Shown piece by piece: positions 16,325-26,094 of a stretch of DNA of 36,431 nt. The DNA is taken from positions 217,273-253,703 of the forward strand of contig DUBS01000035.1 of assembly GCA_012960225.1 (NCBI GenBank). The letters are read 5' to 3'. A program made the position numbers and the translations under genes. The stretch's first letter is position 1. Each line of letters starts with the position of its first letter. The notes beneath the pieces are model-generated. The model searched no databases, had not been told where the DNA came from, and worked only from the letters and a program-made list of their open reading frames with translations. Source of the DNA: Gemmatimonadota bacterium (GTDB lineage: Bacteria; Gemmatimonadota; Gemmatimonadetes; Longimicrobiales; Gaopeijiaceae).

Positions 16325-17557
16325 GTGAGTTACAACCTGCTTTCTCGTATCGCTATCGTTCTTGACCATCCCAAGAACGTAGTGAATATCGCCGGGGTCA
16401 CCCGAGTCATGCAGAACTTCGGACTCAAGACACTCCGCCTGGTAAACCCTAAAGAGTTTGACGCTTATCGCATCGAAGGCATCGCTCACCGCAGTACGGA
16501 CCTCATCAATGCGACGACGCTACACGCTACACTACAGGATGCTGTAGGTGATGCTGCTTTCATCTTGGGCACAACCGGGCGGGCAAGAACTGCCGGGCGG
16601 AATTACATCAGGCCGCGTGAGGCTGGAGCCCTCTTGGCAGAGCGAGCAGCAACAGGCAAGGTGACGATCATCCTCGGTCGTGAGGACCGAGGCCTCACGA
16701 ATGAAGCTCTGGATCTTTGCCATGCGGTGATGGTCATCCCGACTGACCCGGAACACCCGAGTCTCAATCTAGCCCAGGCTTGTCTTGTAGCTGCTTACGA
16801 GGTGTTCCTCGCTATAGGTGGTGGCGAACACTCCCTGCCACAAGGCCGCCGAGCAAGCCGACCTCCAACTCAGGCCGAGCTTGAAGAGACCTACGCCGCC
16901 ATAGAGACAGGGTTACATCGGATCGAGTTTTTCAAGGCCCGAGAGCCTTCAGCAGTAATGCGTACGATCCGCACAATTGTATCACGTGCCACACCTGACC
17001 TAAGAGAAGCTAGGCTTCTCGGGGCAATCGGTTACGAAATCGATCACTACATCAATCGCAACAAACTCCGTCACGCAGATCTTCAGGCCCTGACGCTCAC
17101 TGATCCACTAACGGGTTTGCCGAACCGACGTCATCTGGAACTTTACTTGGAGAGAGAAGTTGAGGCGGCTCGGCGAGGCCGGAAGCTTGTGCTCATCATG
17201 ATCGATCTGGACAACTTTAAAGCTTGTAATGACACATTTGGCCACGTGGTCGGGGACGAAGTCTTAACAGCAGTGGGGCAAATCCTCAGCGCCGAAAATC
17301 GAGCCATGAACATGGTAGCTCGGTATGGTGGGGACGAATTTATTGCAGTGCTCTCAGAGTCCGACATCAGCGGCGCAGAACTTTACGTGAAACGTGTGAT
17401 GGAAAGAATGGCTGATAACACTGACCTAATCGAATACGGCATCACCATAAGCATCGGCATAGCAGAATTTGATGAAAGATCGTCAGGATCGATGGGAGAT
17501 TTGATCCAAGCTGCCGATGTGAACATGTATGCAAAGAAGCAAGCAAGCCGGACATAG
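16325..17557 (+). CDS. TrmJ-like tRNA methyltransferase fused to a GGDEF diguanylate cyclase domain
   Basis: A 410-residue two-part protein. Residues 1-160 are a SpoU/TrmH knot methyltransferase: N-V-V-N-I-A-G-V-T-R-V-M-Q-N-F-G near 19-34, I-L-G-R-E-D-R-G-L-T-N-E near 115-126, and P-S-L-N-L-A-Q-A near 145-152. Residues about 186-250 (E-L-E-E-T-Y...R-T-I-V-S-R-A) match the C-terminal helical extension of TrmJ, which methylates the ribose at tRNA position 32. Residues about 256-408 are a GGDEF domain: D260-P-L-T-G-L-P-N-R, I-D-L-D-N-F-K-A-C-N-D, R-Y-G-G-D-E-F with GGDEF at 335-339, and a late D-V-N-M-Y-A-K-K. All cyclase residues look intact; the upstream inhibitory R-x-x-D reads R-A-M-N. The frame is continuous from the GTG at 16325. 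The start has no strong ribosome site. Enzyme activities are inferred from motifs. Confidence 0.88.
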   Translation: MSYNLLSRIAIVLDHPKNVVNIAGVTRVMQNFGLKTLRLVNPKEFDAYRIEGIAHRSTDLINATTLHATLQDAVGDAAFILGTTGRARTAGRNYIRPREAGALLAERAATGKVTIILGREDRGLTNEALDLCHAVMVIPTDPEHPSLNLAQACLVAAYEVFLAIGGGEHSLPQGRRASRPPTQAELEETYAAIETGLHRIEFFKAREPSAVMRTIRTIVSRATPDLREARLLGAIGYEIDHYINRNKLRHADLQALTLTDPLTGLPNRRHLELYLEREVEAARRGRKLVLIMIDLDNFKACNDTFGHVVGDEVLTAVGQILSAENRAMNMVARYGGDEFIAVLSESDISGAELYVKRVMERMADNTDLIEYGITISIGIAEFDERSSGSMGDLIQAADVNMYAKKQASRT

Positions 17558-17600
17558 CCCAGACACAACTCCTTAAATCTGACTTCCAGAAAAACATTCC

Positions 17601-18407
17601 ATGCCCCAGCCCTCAATTCCAGTGAACGATCAACTAGATATTAGCGAGATTCGTGAGTTGCTGGATTTTGCCGTCGAGGTAGCACATGAGGCCGGGGCAC
17701 TCACTCTAAGGTACTTCGGTGGTATCGTCGAAGCAGATGCTAAAGGAGATGGTTCTCCTGTCACCGTTGCTGACCACAAGGCTGAAGAATTGATTCGACA
17801 GAAAATCGAAGAGCGATTCCCGAGGGATTCAATTCTCGGTGAGGAATTCGGTGAGTCCAATCAAGGTGCCCGAGTTCGATGGATTCTCGATCCAATAGAC
17901 GCCACTCGGTCTTTTACTAGAGGAGTGCCTTTGTTCGGAGTCCTCATCGCCGTAGAGGTAGATGGTGAGAGTGTTGTTGGGGTTGCTCATTTTCCAGCTC
18001 TCGAAGAGACGGTGGCAGCAGGAGTAGGTCACGGTTGCACCTGGAATGGTGAGTCATGCTGTGTATCATCCGTCAGCTCACTGCCGCAAGCCGTTGTTTG
18101 TACGACTGATATCGAGAGGATCCTGGCTCGCCCCGAAGGGATCGGATGGAGACGGCTACAACAGCGTGCTGCTTTCTCTCGCACCTGGGGAGACTGTTAC
18201 GGACATGCACTTGTTGCGACAGGAAGAATAGAGGCACAAATAGATCCAATAATGGCACCCTGGGATGCTGGACCTTTTCTTACGATCCTGACTGAGGCGG
18301 GTGGTCGCTTCACAACACTTCAGGGACAGCCAACGATCCATGGAGGTTCAGGGGTTAGCTCGAATGGGATCCTTCATGAAGAGATACTTCGGGAATTAGT
18401 GGGTTAA
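17601..18407 (+). CDS. Inositol monophosphatase family phosphatase, probably HisN-type histidinol-phosphatase
   Basis: Magnesium-dependent phosphatase of 268 residues. Metal-site motifs in order: G-E-E-F-G (near 80), W-I-L-D-P-I-D-A-T-R-S-F (near 95-106) and M-A-P-W-D-A-G-P near 215. The D-P-I-D-A-T-R-S-F form and the downstream T-W-G-D-C-Y-G-H-A-L-V-A-T-G-R stretch are those I associate with HisN histidinol-phosphatases rather than classical inositol monophosphatases (D-P-L-D-G-T). Histidinol phosphate dephosphorylation is thus the best guess, with other small phosphates possible. It starts 43 bases after the TrmJ-GGDEF stop and ends convergently to actF. No other histidine genes are in the window. 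Confidence 0.85.
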   Translation: MPQPSIPVNDQLDISEIRELLDFAVEVAHEAGALTLRYFGGIVEADAKGDGSPVTVADHKAEELIRQKIEERFPRDSILGEEFGESNQGARVRWILDPIDATRSFTRGVPLFGVLIAVEVDGESVVGVAHFPALEETVAAGVGHGCTWNGESCCVSSVSSLPQAVVCTTDIERILARPEGIGWRRLQQRAAFSRTWGDCYGHALVATGRIEAQIDPIMAPWDAGPFLTILTEAGGRFTTLQGQPTIHGGSGVSSNGILHEEILRELVG

Positions 18408-18486
18408 GACAACGAATTAACTTTTTCCATCATGATTGTGTACCACCAGCCCCTTGCTGCTCCCTGGAACTCTAATTCGATAGCTG

Positions 18487-19791
18487 CTATTCAGCAGCAA
18501 GACCCACAGGCATTTCGGCTTCTCTAGTCTCCGGGTCGACCATCGGTTGCCATACCTGTATTGCCGGAAACGTTATAAGAAACCATCTCACCGACCCTAG
18601 ATACAAACCTAAGAACATCAGCCCTATAAGAGGCTGCCAAATCGTGAAGACCGGATCTCCTCCATGGTGGAGCGACGGAGCAAGCATTACGTACCTTTCA
18701 AGCCACATTCCAACAAGAATAACTGAGGTGAAAAAAGCCAAGAGCACTGGCTTCGTCTTAGGTTTTCTCCCAATGAGCCCTGCAAAGGGAATTACAAAAC
18801 AGAGGAGAATGACCAGTCCTGACAGACCGCCCCAAACTTCATCAGAGCGCCTAATGATCCATGCTTGCTCCCACGGAAGCTTACCATACCAGATGACTAT
18901 ATACTGGCTAAAGAATAGGTAGGTCCAAAAGACACAGAATGCGAAAGCCAACTTCCCTATGTCGTGGCGTTGCTGCAGGCCGATATTCCTGTGAAAATCC
19001 TCATGCTGTGTCCTGAGGTATACACTCCAGAGCGCCGTCGCAGCTATACCGACCCAGAACGCTCCCATGAAAAACCAGGGACCGAACATCGTGCTGAACC
19101 AGTGTGGCTCCAGAGACATGACCCAGTCGTAGCTCAACATTGTCATGACTACCGCATAAATGATCACAAAAGCTGGGGCAATCACGGTCATGCGCTTATA
19201 GCTACGGACTTCCTCCTTTTCTTGACCCATCCAGCCCCGTGTCAGCCTAGCTTGCCAAGCTTCGCTCCTTTTGCCTTCAGTAAGCTGCTGGGCACTAAGG
19301 CCCATATCAGGGCGTAGAGCGAGGTAGACGAAGTACAGTGCCACCCCGAAGAGGAGGGCAAGCCCAAGAACGTTCCTAGTAATCAAGAATGGCATGTTGA
19401 GGTATGCTGCCTTGTTCTGGACGACAGGGTCGTCCGCCATCATCTCAATCCATGGGAAGTAGCTCTCGCCAAGGCTCAGCATGGGTAGCATGAGCAAGAA
19501 AGAGAACGGAAGAAATGCAACAAAAGACTGGCTAATCCGACGTATAGACCAGTTCCATTTTGCCTTTGTAATCCAGGTTGCAATCGCGAGCAAAAGGCCA
19601 CCTATGGACACGCTCGTGAAGTACAGCCAGTTCGTGATGTAGCTAATCCAGGCGGCTTGGGGGTCCTGCAGCAACCTCATCACGAACGATACAATCCCCA
19701 CCACGATGAATGCACCAATCAAAAGATTGGCTTTCCTTGAGTGAGGAAGATGGCGCACTGAAATCTGATCCGGCACGTGAATATGGGCCAT
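18487..19791 (-). CDS. actF: Alternative complex III subunit ActF (NrfD-like membrane subunit)
   Basis: Integral membrane subunit of the quinol:cytochrome c oxidoreductase ACIII, 434 residues with about ten hydrophobic segments, related to ActC and NrfD. Markers include the repeated W-I-S-Y-I-T-N-W-L-Y-F start, F-S-Q-Y-I-V-I-W-Y-G-K-L-P and G-M-W-L-E-R-Y-V. The W-x-E-R-Y motif is shared with ActC in this operon. Last gene of actABCDEF; its ATG lies two bases after the actE stop. Nothing else follows on this strand: the HisN-like gene ends convergently 79 bases away. Confidence 0.93.
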   Translation of the reverse strand: MAHIHVPDQISVRHLPHSRKANLLIGAFIVVGIVSFVMRLLQDPQAAWISYITNWLYFTSVSIGGLLLAIATWITKAKWNWSIRRISQSFVAFLPFSFLLMLPMLSLGESYFPWIEMMADDPVVQNKAAYLNMPFLITRNVLGLALLFGVALYFVYLALRPDMGLSAQQLTEGKRSEAWQARLTRGWMGQEKEEVRSYKRMTVIAPAFVIIYAVVMTMLSYDWVMSLEPHWFSTMFGPWFFMGAFWVGIAATALWSVYLRTQHEDFHRNIGLQQRHDIGKLAFAFCVFWTYLFFSQYIVIWYGKLPWEQAWIIRRSDEVWGGLSGLVILLCFVIPFAGLIGRKPKTKPVLLAFFTSVILVGMWLERYVMLAPSLHHGGDPVFTIWQPLIGLMFLGLYLGSVRWFLITFPAIQVWQPMVDPETREAEMPVGLAAE

Positions 19792-19793
19792 TC

Positions 19794-20453
19794 CTATTCT
19801 CCCGCCGGCGGATTATCACCGGACACACCATTCTCCGGCACATTCCCCGCCTGCAGTTGGAGTTCCCTCACGTAGTTCACAATGCTCCAACGATCGAAGT
19901 GAGTGATTCGACTGCCATACTCTGGCATCAGTCCACGCCCCACACGGATCATGGCATAAAGGTACTGGTCACTATATGCTGCTACCTGAGCACCCGAGAG
20001 ATTGTACGCAGGTAGCGTAGGGTGTTTGTCAGCAATAGACGCGTTTGCACCAACTCCATCCTCTCCATGGCAAACTGCGCAGAACCTTGTATACAGTTCC
20101 GCACCTCTCTCTCTCGATCGAGGATCAGTTGGATCAAGCGGATTACTAAGCCCTTGAACAACCAAGCCACCAATACCCGGAAGACCGAGATCTGCCTGGG
20201 TAAACCTTGGGACACTCACTCCCTCGGGCTGTCCGATGTTCACAACGCCGAAGTCTGTTGGATAGTTTCCTGAGGAAAATGAGATAGAGTTTTCGGGTGA
20301 GGGCTGCGTGTTCTCATATGGGTCGAAAGAACGCTGATCACGCATTGATCTGCCAAAGATCAGCACCATAGCGTCATCGAGCGGCTTACAGCCGCTTAAC
20401 GCAACAATTCCTACTACAGCAAGAAATGCTCGGGGCAGCCATGAGCTAGTCAT
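19794..20453 (-). CDS. actE: Alternative complex III subunit ActE (monohaem cytochrome c lipoprotein)
   Basis: Periplasmic electron-carrier subunit of ACIII, 219 residues from the ATG at 20451-20453. A lipobox A-L-S-G-C (Cys22) predicts a lipid anchor. One haem site, C-A-V-C-H, with a likely Met ligand in G-L-M-P-E-Y-G. AGAGGG lies 8 bases before this ATG; an in-frame TTG at 20477 is less likely. The start overlaps the end of actD by 8 bases, so the two are translationally coupled. Confidence 0.93.
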   Translation of the reverse strand: MTSSWLPRAFLAVVGIVALSGCKPLDDAMVLIFGRSMRDQRSFDPYENTQPSPENSISFSSGNYPTDFGVVNIGQPEGVSVPRFTQADLGLPGIGGLVVQGLSNPLDPTDPRSRERGAELYTRFCAVCHGEDGVGANASIADKHPTLPAYNLSGAQVAAYSDQYLYAMIRVGRGLMPEYGSRITHFDRWSIVNYVRELQLQAGNVPENGVSGDNPPAGE

Positions 20454-20964
20454 CAAGCTCGCCCTCTCTGAGTTCAATGGGCTGCTGTTCGTTCATGATC
20501 TGCCGTGCCTCTTCTAGGCTCTGGTGATTGCCTTCGACATAAACCCCATAGCGTCCTGAGCTGAATTCGGGATCGTATACAACTGTCGGCTTGATTGACG
20601 GGAGACGACTGAGAACGAAGAGCCCAATGATCGTAGCAAGCGCACCAAATAGGATCGTCATTTCGAATGCGATGATTATGTAGGCGGGGATAGACACGAT
20701 CGGCTTGCCGCCGACAACTAATGGCCAATCGATCGACGTCCAGATGGTTAGTGCAAACCCTGTCGCCGTGCCGGTTAATCCGCCAACAAGTGTCCAAACA
20801 CGCACCGGGCTCTGTCCGTAACCGAGTGCGTCTTCAATATGGTGTTCCGGATAAGGGGAGTACGCCTTAACCGTCTCGAATCCAGCCTTCTTGAGTGCCT
20901 TAATTGCATCAACCGTGGAGTCAAGATATTCGTACGAGGCAAGTAGGCCTGTAGTATTCCCCAT
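20446..20964 (-). CDS. actD: Alternative complex III subunit ActD (DUF3341)
   Basis: 172-residue membrane subunit of ACIII. Short soluble N-terminus (Y-L-D-S-T-V-D-A-I-K-A-L-K-K-A-G-F), then P-Y-P-E-H-H-I-E-D-A-L-G-Y, and two transmembrane helices near residues 60-80 and 95-120, the DUF3341 pattern. Its ATG (20962-20964) overlaps the actC stop as TGATG, and its stop lies inside actE. No cofactor site is visible, as expected. Confidence 0.93.
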   Translation of the reverse strand: MGNTTGLLASYEYLDSTVDAIKALKKAGFETVKAYSPYPEHHIEDALGYGQSPVRVWTLVGGLTGTATGFALTIWTSIDWPLVVGGKPIVSIPAYIIIAFEMTILFGALATIIGLFVLSRLPSIKPTVVYDPEFSSGRYGVYVEGNHQSLEEARQIMNEQQPIELREGELDD

Positions 20965-22340
20965 CAATAGGCCTCCCCGGTCTTCTTTCGTGTAGGCGCA
21001 GGAAGGACTTCCTTGAGCTCAGCGATTGCGATGGGTGGCAGGAGTCTGGTGAACAGGAGAAACCAGAATCCGAACCAACAGAAGCTGCCTAGAAGAAGTG
21101 CCATTTCCGTCAATGATGGGCGATAAATACCCCATGCAAACGGCTCATACTCATGGTGCAGTGAAGTAACGACGATCACATAACGCTCAAACCACATTCC
21201 AATATTAATGAAAATCGAGATCACAAAGAGCGCTGGAATTGAGTGCCTGATACGTCTAAACCAAAGCATGATCGGAACGAATCCATTACAAGTCAGCATC
21301 GTCCATGTTGCCCACCAATAGTCACCAACAAGACGATTCCAGAATGCAGTCCTCTCTATCTCTTCTCCGCTATACCAAGCTAGGAAAAACTCAGACAGGT
21401 ACGCGTAAAGTACGATCAGCGAAGTGAGTAAACACAACTTCGCCATCGCATCAAAATGCTTCGTCGTGAGGTATGCCTCAAGACCAAAAATCTTCCTGAT
21501 GGGCACGACGAGCGTGATGACCATCGCAACGCCTGAGAAAATCGCACCGGCAACAAAGTAGGGAGCGAAAATTGTAGCGTGCCATCCTGGCACGATTGTC
21601 ATAGCAAAGTCCCAAGACACAACCGAGTGCACAGAGAGCACGAGGGGTGCGGCTAGTGCAGCTAAAAAGATGTACGCCTTCCCGAAGTGGTGCCACTGAG
21701 AGTCAGTGCCTCGCCATCCTAGTGAAATCACTTGGTAAAACTTCTTCCTCAGGCCGGTTGCTCGGTCTCGAGCGGCTGCAATATCTGGAATTGCGCCTAA
21801 GTAGAAAAACGTCGCCGATACCGTAAAGTAGGTAGTAATCGCAAATACATCCCAAACCAGTGGTGACTTAAAATTAGGCCATAGGAAGCGGGAGTTTGGA
21901 TATGGAATCAGCCAATACGCGTGCCAGAGTCGCCCAACGTGAATTAGTGGGAACAGACCTGCAGTCATAACGGCGAACACCGTCATCGCCTCAGCAGCGC
22001 GATAAATTGATTGCCGCCACGGGGCCCGAAACAGAAAAAGAATCGCTGAAATCAGCGTCCCTGAGTGCGCAATACCGACCCAGAATACAAATGTTGTGAT
22101 ATAGACGCCCCACCCGACCGGTGAGTTGAGGCCGCTGACACCAATGCCCTTATAGAGTTGCCAACCCCAGGCGCCAAAGAAAAGCACCACACCTGCAGCA
22201 GCCACCGCGAGAAGTGCCCACCAGGCTTTACCCGGGGTTTCGAGTGCCCGAAGAACATCACGATTGACTTCATCATACGTGTGAACGTCGGGGTGCGGGA
22301 CCGCACCCCGATCCGTTCGTCCCTCAAGCACCGAACTCAC
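20964..22340 (-). CDS. actC: Alternative complex III subunit ActC (NrfD-like quinol-oxidising subunit)
   Basis: Integral membrane subunit, up to 458 residues with about ten helices, of the NrfD/PsrC family; holds the quinol site in solved ACIII structures. Typical stretches are W-G-V-Y-I-T-T-F-V-F-W-V-G-I-A-H-S-G-T, L-I-H-V-G-R-L-W-H-A-Y-W and I-G-M-W-F-E-R-Y-V. The GTG at 22338-22340 overlaps the actB stop (GTGA). A GTG at 22329-22331 has GAGGAG 8 bases upstream and may be the real start, three residues shorter. Confidence 0.95.
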   Translation of the reverse strand: MSSVLEGRTDRGAVPHPDVHTYDEVNRDVLRALETPGKAWWALLAVAAAGVVLFFGAWGWQLYKGIGVSGLNSPVGWGVYITTFVFWVGIAHSGTLISAILFLFRAPWRQSIYRAAEAMTVFAVMTAGLFPLIHVGRLWHAYWLIPYPNSRFLWPNFKSPLVWDVFAITTYFTVSATFFYLGAIPDIAAARDRATGLRKKFYQVISLGWRGTDSQWHHFGKAYIFLAALAAPLVLSVHSVVSWDFAMTIVPGWHATIFAPYFVAGAIFSGVAMVITLVVPIRKIFGLEAYLTTKHFDAMAKLCLLTSLIVLYAYLSEFFLAWYSGEEIERTAFWNRLVGDYWWATWTMLTCNGFVPIMLWFRRIRHSIPALFVISIFINIGMWFERYVIVVTSLHHEYEPFAWGIYRPSLTEMALLLGSFCWFGFWFLLFTRLLPPIAIAELKEVLPAPTRKKTGEAY

Positions 22341-25300
22341 TCCTCATGTCCCACAGATGCTACCTCATGGAAGGTGACCTTCTTGAGGTAGTTCACAGCA
22401 GGCTGGGTATTTAGATCCTCTAAAACACGATACGTTCGCTCACTGGACGAAACCTGTGTGATACGGGCATTGGGATCTCGGATATTGCCAAAAACAATCG
22501 CCTCGGCTGGACAGCTCTGTTCACACGCAGGGACAACCTCATGATCACGGACTTCTCTCCCGCCTTCGAGTGCCGCACGGTTCTGCACCTCGCGGATCCT
22601 CTGCACACAGAAGCTGCATTTCTCCATAACCCCGTTATCCCGAACAGTGACATCAGGATTCCATTGCCAGTTTAGGGGCTCTGGTACCTCATCAGTGTAC
22701 CTATACCAGTTGAAAACCCTCACTTTGTAGGGGCAATTGTTGGCACAGTACCGGGTACCGACACAACGGTTGTAGACCTGAGCATTCAGGCCTTCGGGTG
22801 TATGGTAAGTCGCAAACACCGGACACACTGTCTCACAAGGGGCATTCCCACAGTGCTGGCAAATCATGGGCAAGAAACGCACGTCCAGATCCCCAGCCTG
22901 AGTCGCGTCAACCTGTTCGTAGAAGCGCTCGATACGAACCCAGTTCATATCCCGACCCATAAGAACCTGTTCTTCTCCGACCCAAGGGACATTGTTTTCG
23001 GCCTGACATGCTGTCACGCAGGCGCTACATCCCGTGCACTTGTCCAGGTCAATGGCCATCGCCCAACGCGGTCCCTCTTGTGCGTCAGCATAAAGTCCGT
23101 GGCGCGATCCCTCTAAAGGAAATGCGGTCGGGGCTCCTTCGTTAGCAGGAACGGGGATAAAGCCACCGACCCCCTGAAGCTCTCTCAACTCTTCGTGACC
23201 CCTCTCTTCATGCTCATCGTCTCCAGCATGGCCCAGGTCAGCCAAAGCAACTGCTGGAGCGATCAAGCGATCGTGTTGGTCACTCGATCCTTCCACTGTG
23301 GCGAGTCGTCGGTTTTCACCAGTGGGTATTACGGTGACCGAAGTCACTGTAGTCACTAAGGCCCCTGATGGCTGCTCAGAGGTCGATGGAAGCAATCTAA
23401 GCGCATTGACTCCCTTATCATCTGCATAGCGTCCCATGCCCGTGTGGCCACCACCCATAGCCAAGGCGACTACGTCCTCTCTAATCCCTGGGTACAGCCA
23501 AACCGGTACTTCAAGTGAGCCATGCGGCGAAGTGACAGTGACAATGTCACCCTCACGGATTCCGCGCAGTTCAGCAGTGTGTGGGTTCATCTCCAGCCAA
23601 GAGTGCCAAACAATCTTGGAGACGGGGTCCGGTAGCTCCTGTAGCCACGGACTATTCGAAAATTCACCAGCCCCGAATCGTGGAGACGGGTGAACGAGGA
23701 GAGTCAAGTCTCCCGGTGCATCAAATGTGGGGACCTCGAAGCTAAGCGCGATCTCTGGGGACTGTAGCTCTAGGGCCCTAACCTCCTCACGTCTGGTATC
23801 TGCCATACCTGTCCGCAGAAGTTCCTGCCAAGCATCCTCGAAATCTCCATCTGCTTCATCGTATGCAGATCGATGGTGTTCTTGCAGATAGTCATAGAAT
23901 GTTGCTGCATCACCCTGACCACTGAGTCCGTTAGCCACAGAGAGGAGTACGTCCCCAGTCTGCTTCGATTCAAAGTGAGGCACAGGCTGCATAACCGGCT
24001 GCTGTACTGCGATAACCCCTGCAAGTGGGCTGGAGTCTCCCCAAGCTTCGAGAAAGTGCCGATCTGGGAGGATAAGGTCCGCCATCTCCGATGTCTCATC
24101 CAGTGCTGAGGCAAAAGAGACCTTGAATGGAACTTGAGCGAAGGCTTCGGCGAAACCCGCCTGGGGGGGTATTGAATAAACTGGGTTTGCCCCGTGAACC
24201 ATCACGACTTCTGACTCACCCGAGGCCATAGCACCAACGGTGGCCTCGATGTCAGCATAAGTACTCACCGCTCCATTCACCGGAGCGTCATAGAGCACTG
24301 TCCGACCGACATTACCTGCAACATGGTTCAGGATCATGACGGCGATGTTCGCCGCCGTTGCTCCACGGTGATGTGCACCCACGCCGGGCCCTAGGGCTAG
24401 GGTAGGAGCTTCCGATGCAAAATCCTCTGCGAGTTCAAATATCACATCCTCAGTCACTCCTGCTACCTGTGCAGCAACTCGAGGATTGTACGCTTGGAGG
24501 ACGTTGGAGTAAGGACCTGCAGCCTGAGGGTCATCTCCAGCAATGACTGCTGCCATCGCGAGCGCTACAGCAGCCTCAGTACCAGGTCGTATCGGAATCC
24601 ACTTATCCGCATTCAATCCGGTCAATGAAAGGCGAGGGCCAAGGTAAACAAAACGACCCTTCGACCCTGCAGCATCCACTGAACTCATGCGAGCAAAGCC
24701 CTTATTGTGCGCTACTGGTGATGACCCAGTTTCGATAAAGTCATTGCTAAATGAGAGCAGAAAGCGAGCGTTCTCAAGGTCATATTGTGGGATCCCCGTT
24801 GTGCCATAAACAATCCGAGCAGCTTCAGCTAGCGGAGCATCTGAAATCGCATCATAGCTAACCCTGACACCACCTATGCCTGCAATAAATTCATCCACAA
24901 GTTTGTTAAGGCTGGGGCCCATCCGGCCACTGATAAGCATCGGATTCTGAGCGGAACCAAGACGAGCAGCAAGCAGTGATTCTGCCTCTTCCCATGTCAC
25001 CTGCTGCAATTCACTACCGTCGCGGATCATCGGCCCAGGAAAGCGATCTGGATGATAGAGATGTTGCAATGTGGCGTGGCCCTTCGCGCAAAGACCCCCC
25101 TCTGAGACCGGATGGTTTGGGTTGCCCTCAACTTTGATCGCTCTCCCTTCTCGGGTGCGCACCCACATCCCGCATTGAGCTGAGCAACCACCACAAACCG
25201 TCGTGTACCAAGTCGACACTCCGGGTGTGATGTCGTCAGGAGCTACTACATACGGAAGCAGGCGCTCAACTTTTTCGGTCGAGCACCCTGTAAGTGTTGC

Positions 25301-25378
25301 TCCAGCGCCTGACACACCGAGTACCCTTAAGAAGTCCCGGCGTTTGATCCCATCTTTCATACTCTTATTCTCAGCCAT
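22337..25378 (-). CDS. actB: Alternative complex III subunit ActB (molybdopterin-oxidoreductase-like plus ferredoxin-like Fe-S domain)
   Basis: Large periplasmic subunit of ACIII, 1013 residues from the ATG at 25376-25378, which overlaps the actA stop as TGATG. A Tat signal (K-R-R-D-F-L-R at 12-18) is followed by a lipobox-like L-T-G-C (Cys32). The first two thirds resemble molybdopterin oxidoreductases; solved ACIII structures report no molybdopterin there. It still shows C62-x2-C65-x3-C69-x27-C97. The C-terminal third is a four-cluster ferredoxin-like domain: [37 protein letters not shown] and C-S-F-C. It passes electrons from quinol to the ActA/ActE haems. The Tat motif ties it to TatA in this window. 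Confidence 0.96.
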   Translation of the reverse strand: MAENKSMKDGIKRRDFLRVLGVSGAGATLTGCSTEKVERLLPYVVAPDDITPGVSTWYTTVCGGCSAQCGMWVRTREGRAIKVEGNPNHPVSEGGLCAKGHATLQHLYHPDRFPGPMIRDGSELQQVTWEEAESLLAARLGSAQNPMLISGRMGPSLNKLVDEFIAGIGGVRVSYDAISDAPLAEAARIVYGTTGIPQYDLENARFLLSFSNDFIETGSSPVAHNKGFARMSSVDAAGSKGRFVYLGPRLSLTGLNADKWIPIRPGTEAAVALAMAAVIAGDDPQAAGPYSNVLQAYNPRVAAQVAGVTEDVIFELAEDFASEAPTLALGPGVGAHHRGATAANIAVMILNHVAGNVGRTVLYDAPVNGAVSTYADIEATVGAMASGESEVVMVHGANPVYSIPPQAGFAEAFAQVPFKVSFASALDETSEMADLILPDRHFLEAWGDSSPLAGVIAVQQPVMQPVPHFESKQTGDVLLSVANGLSGQGDAATFYDYLQEHHRSAYDEADGDFEDAWQELLRTGMADTRREEVRALELQSPEIALSFEVPTFDAPGDLTLLVHPSPRFGAGEFSNSPWLQELPDPVSKIVWHSWLEMNPHTAELRGIREGDIVTVTSPHGSLEVPVWLYPGIREDVVALAMGGGHTGMGRYADDKGVNALRLLPSTSEQPSGALVTTVTSVTVIPTGENRRLATVEGSSDQHDRLIAPAVALADLGHAGDDEHEERGHEELRELQGVGGFIPVPANEGAPTAFPLEGSRHGLYADAQEGPRWAMAIDLDKCTGCSACVTACQAENNVPWVGEEQVLMGRDMNWVRIERFYEQVDATQAGDLDVRFLPMICQHCGNAPCETVCPVFATYHTPEGLNAQVYNRCVGTRYCANNCPYKVRVFNWYRYTDEVPEPLNWQWNPDVTVRDNGVMEKCSFCVQRIREVQNRAALEGGREVRDHEVVPACEQSCPAEAIVFGNIRDPNARITQVSSSERTYRVLEDLNTQPAVNYLKKVTFHEVASVGHEE

Positions 25379-26094
25379 CAGTAGTGGCACACCGTGCAGT
25401 CAGTAGAGGCCTGTGCTTTTCCAGTATCATCCGGCTGGCGGTGGCACTCCACACACCAGCCCATATTGTCACCGCCCCAAGCAGGGTCACGACTGTCGAG
25501 GACCTGCAGCTCCTGTACCTCGCCGTGACACTGTTGGCACTCAAGGCCAGCATTCAAGTGACGCATGTGAGGGAAATGCACATGGTCCGCAACCTTGTAG
25601 ATACGAACCCAAGGAATAGGGTCTCCACTCTGAATGAACTGCTGAATTTTTGCCACTTCTTCCGGATTGTTACTACCGGGAATAGCCTGGTGGCAGCCCC
25701 AGCAAGCCGAGACCGACGGTATACCTGCATCGACGGATCGCTCTGCCGAATAGTGACAATACTGGCAGTCCATGTTGTTCTGGCCAGGCTGATTACCAGC
25801 GTGCTGATCATGGGGAAATGCGATCGGCTGGCCCGACGGGTATTCCGACGGCGACGGGTATTCCGCCTCAACCATGTCTTCAGATCCAGGAGGCTCCTGA
25901 GGCCCTTCCTGGATGAATGTGAATGCTAGCCCTGCGAGTGCGAGGAGGCTGGTAAGTCCGCCTATCAGCCAGTGCTTTCTCATCCGAAGTCTTGCTCCTG
26001 AACGAAGCCGCGCAGTCCAAACTTGGGTGTCTGAAGGGGTCTGTCGACGAGGCAAGAAAACGCTTGTGACGAATTGGAACAAGCCCCTGAACAC
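25378..26094 (-). CDS. actA: Alternative complex III subunit ActA (pentahaem cytochrome c)
   Basis: Periplasmic multihaem subunit of ACIII. Five haem motifs are visible (C-Q-Y-C-H, C-W-G-C-H, C-Q-Q-C-H, C-V-E-C-H, C-T-V-C-H), matching the five of known ActA. One membrane anchor (W-L-I-G-G-L-T-S-L-L-A-L-A-G-L-A-F) precedes them. From the GTG at 26092-26094 it has 238 residues, but no ribosome site is seen; an ATG at 25981-25983 with AGGAG 11 bases upstream would remove 37 residues and may be the true start. First gene of the operon; all act junctions overlap or touch. Confidence 0.93.
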   Translation of the reverse strand: MFRGLFQFVTSVFLPRRQTPSDTQVWTARLRSGARLRMRKHWLIGGLTSLLALAGLAFTFIQEGPQEPPGSEDMVEAEYPSPSEYPSGQPIAFPHDQHAGNQPGQNNMDCQYCHYSAERSVDAGIPSVSACWGCHQAIPGSNNPEEVAKIQQFIQSGDPIPWVRIYKVADHVHFPHMRHLNAGLECQQCHGEVQELQVLDSRDPAWGGDNMGWCVECHRQPDDTGKAQASTDCTVCHY

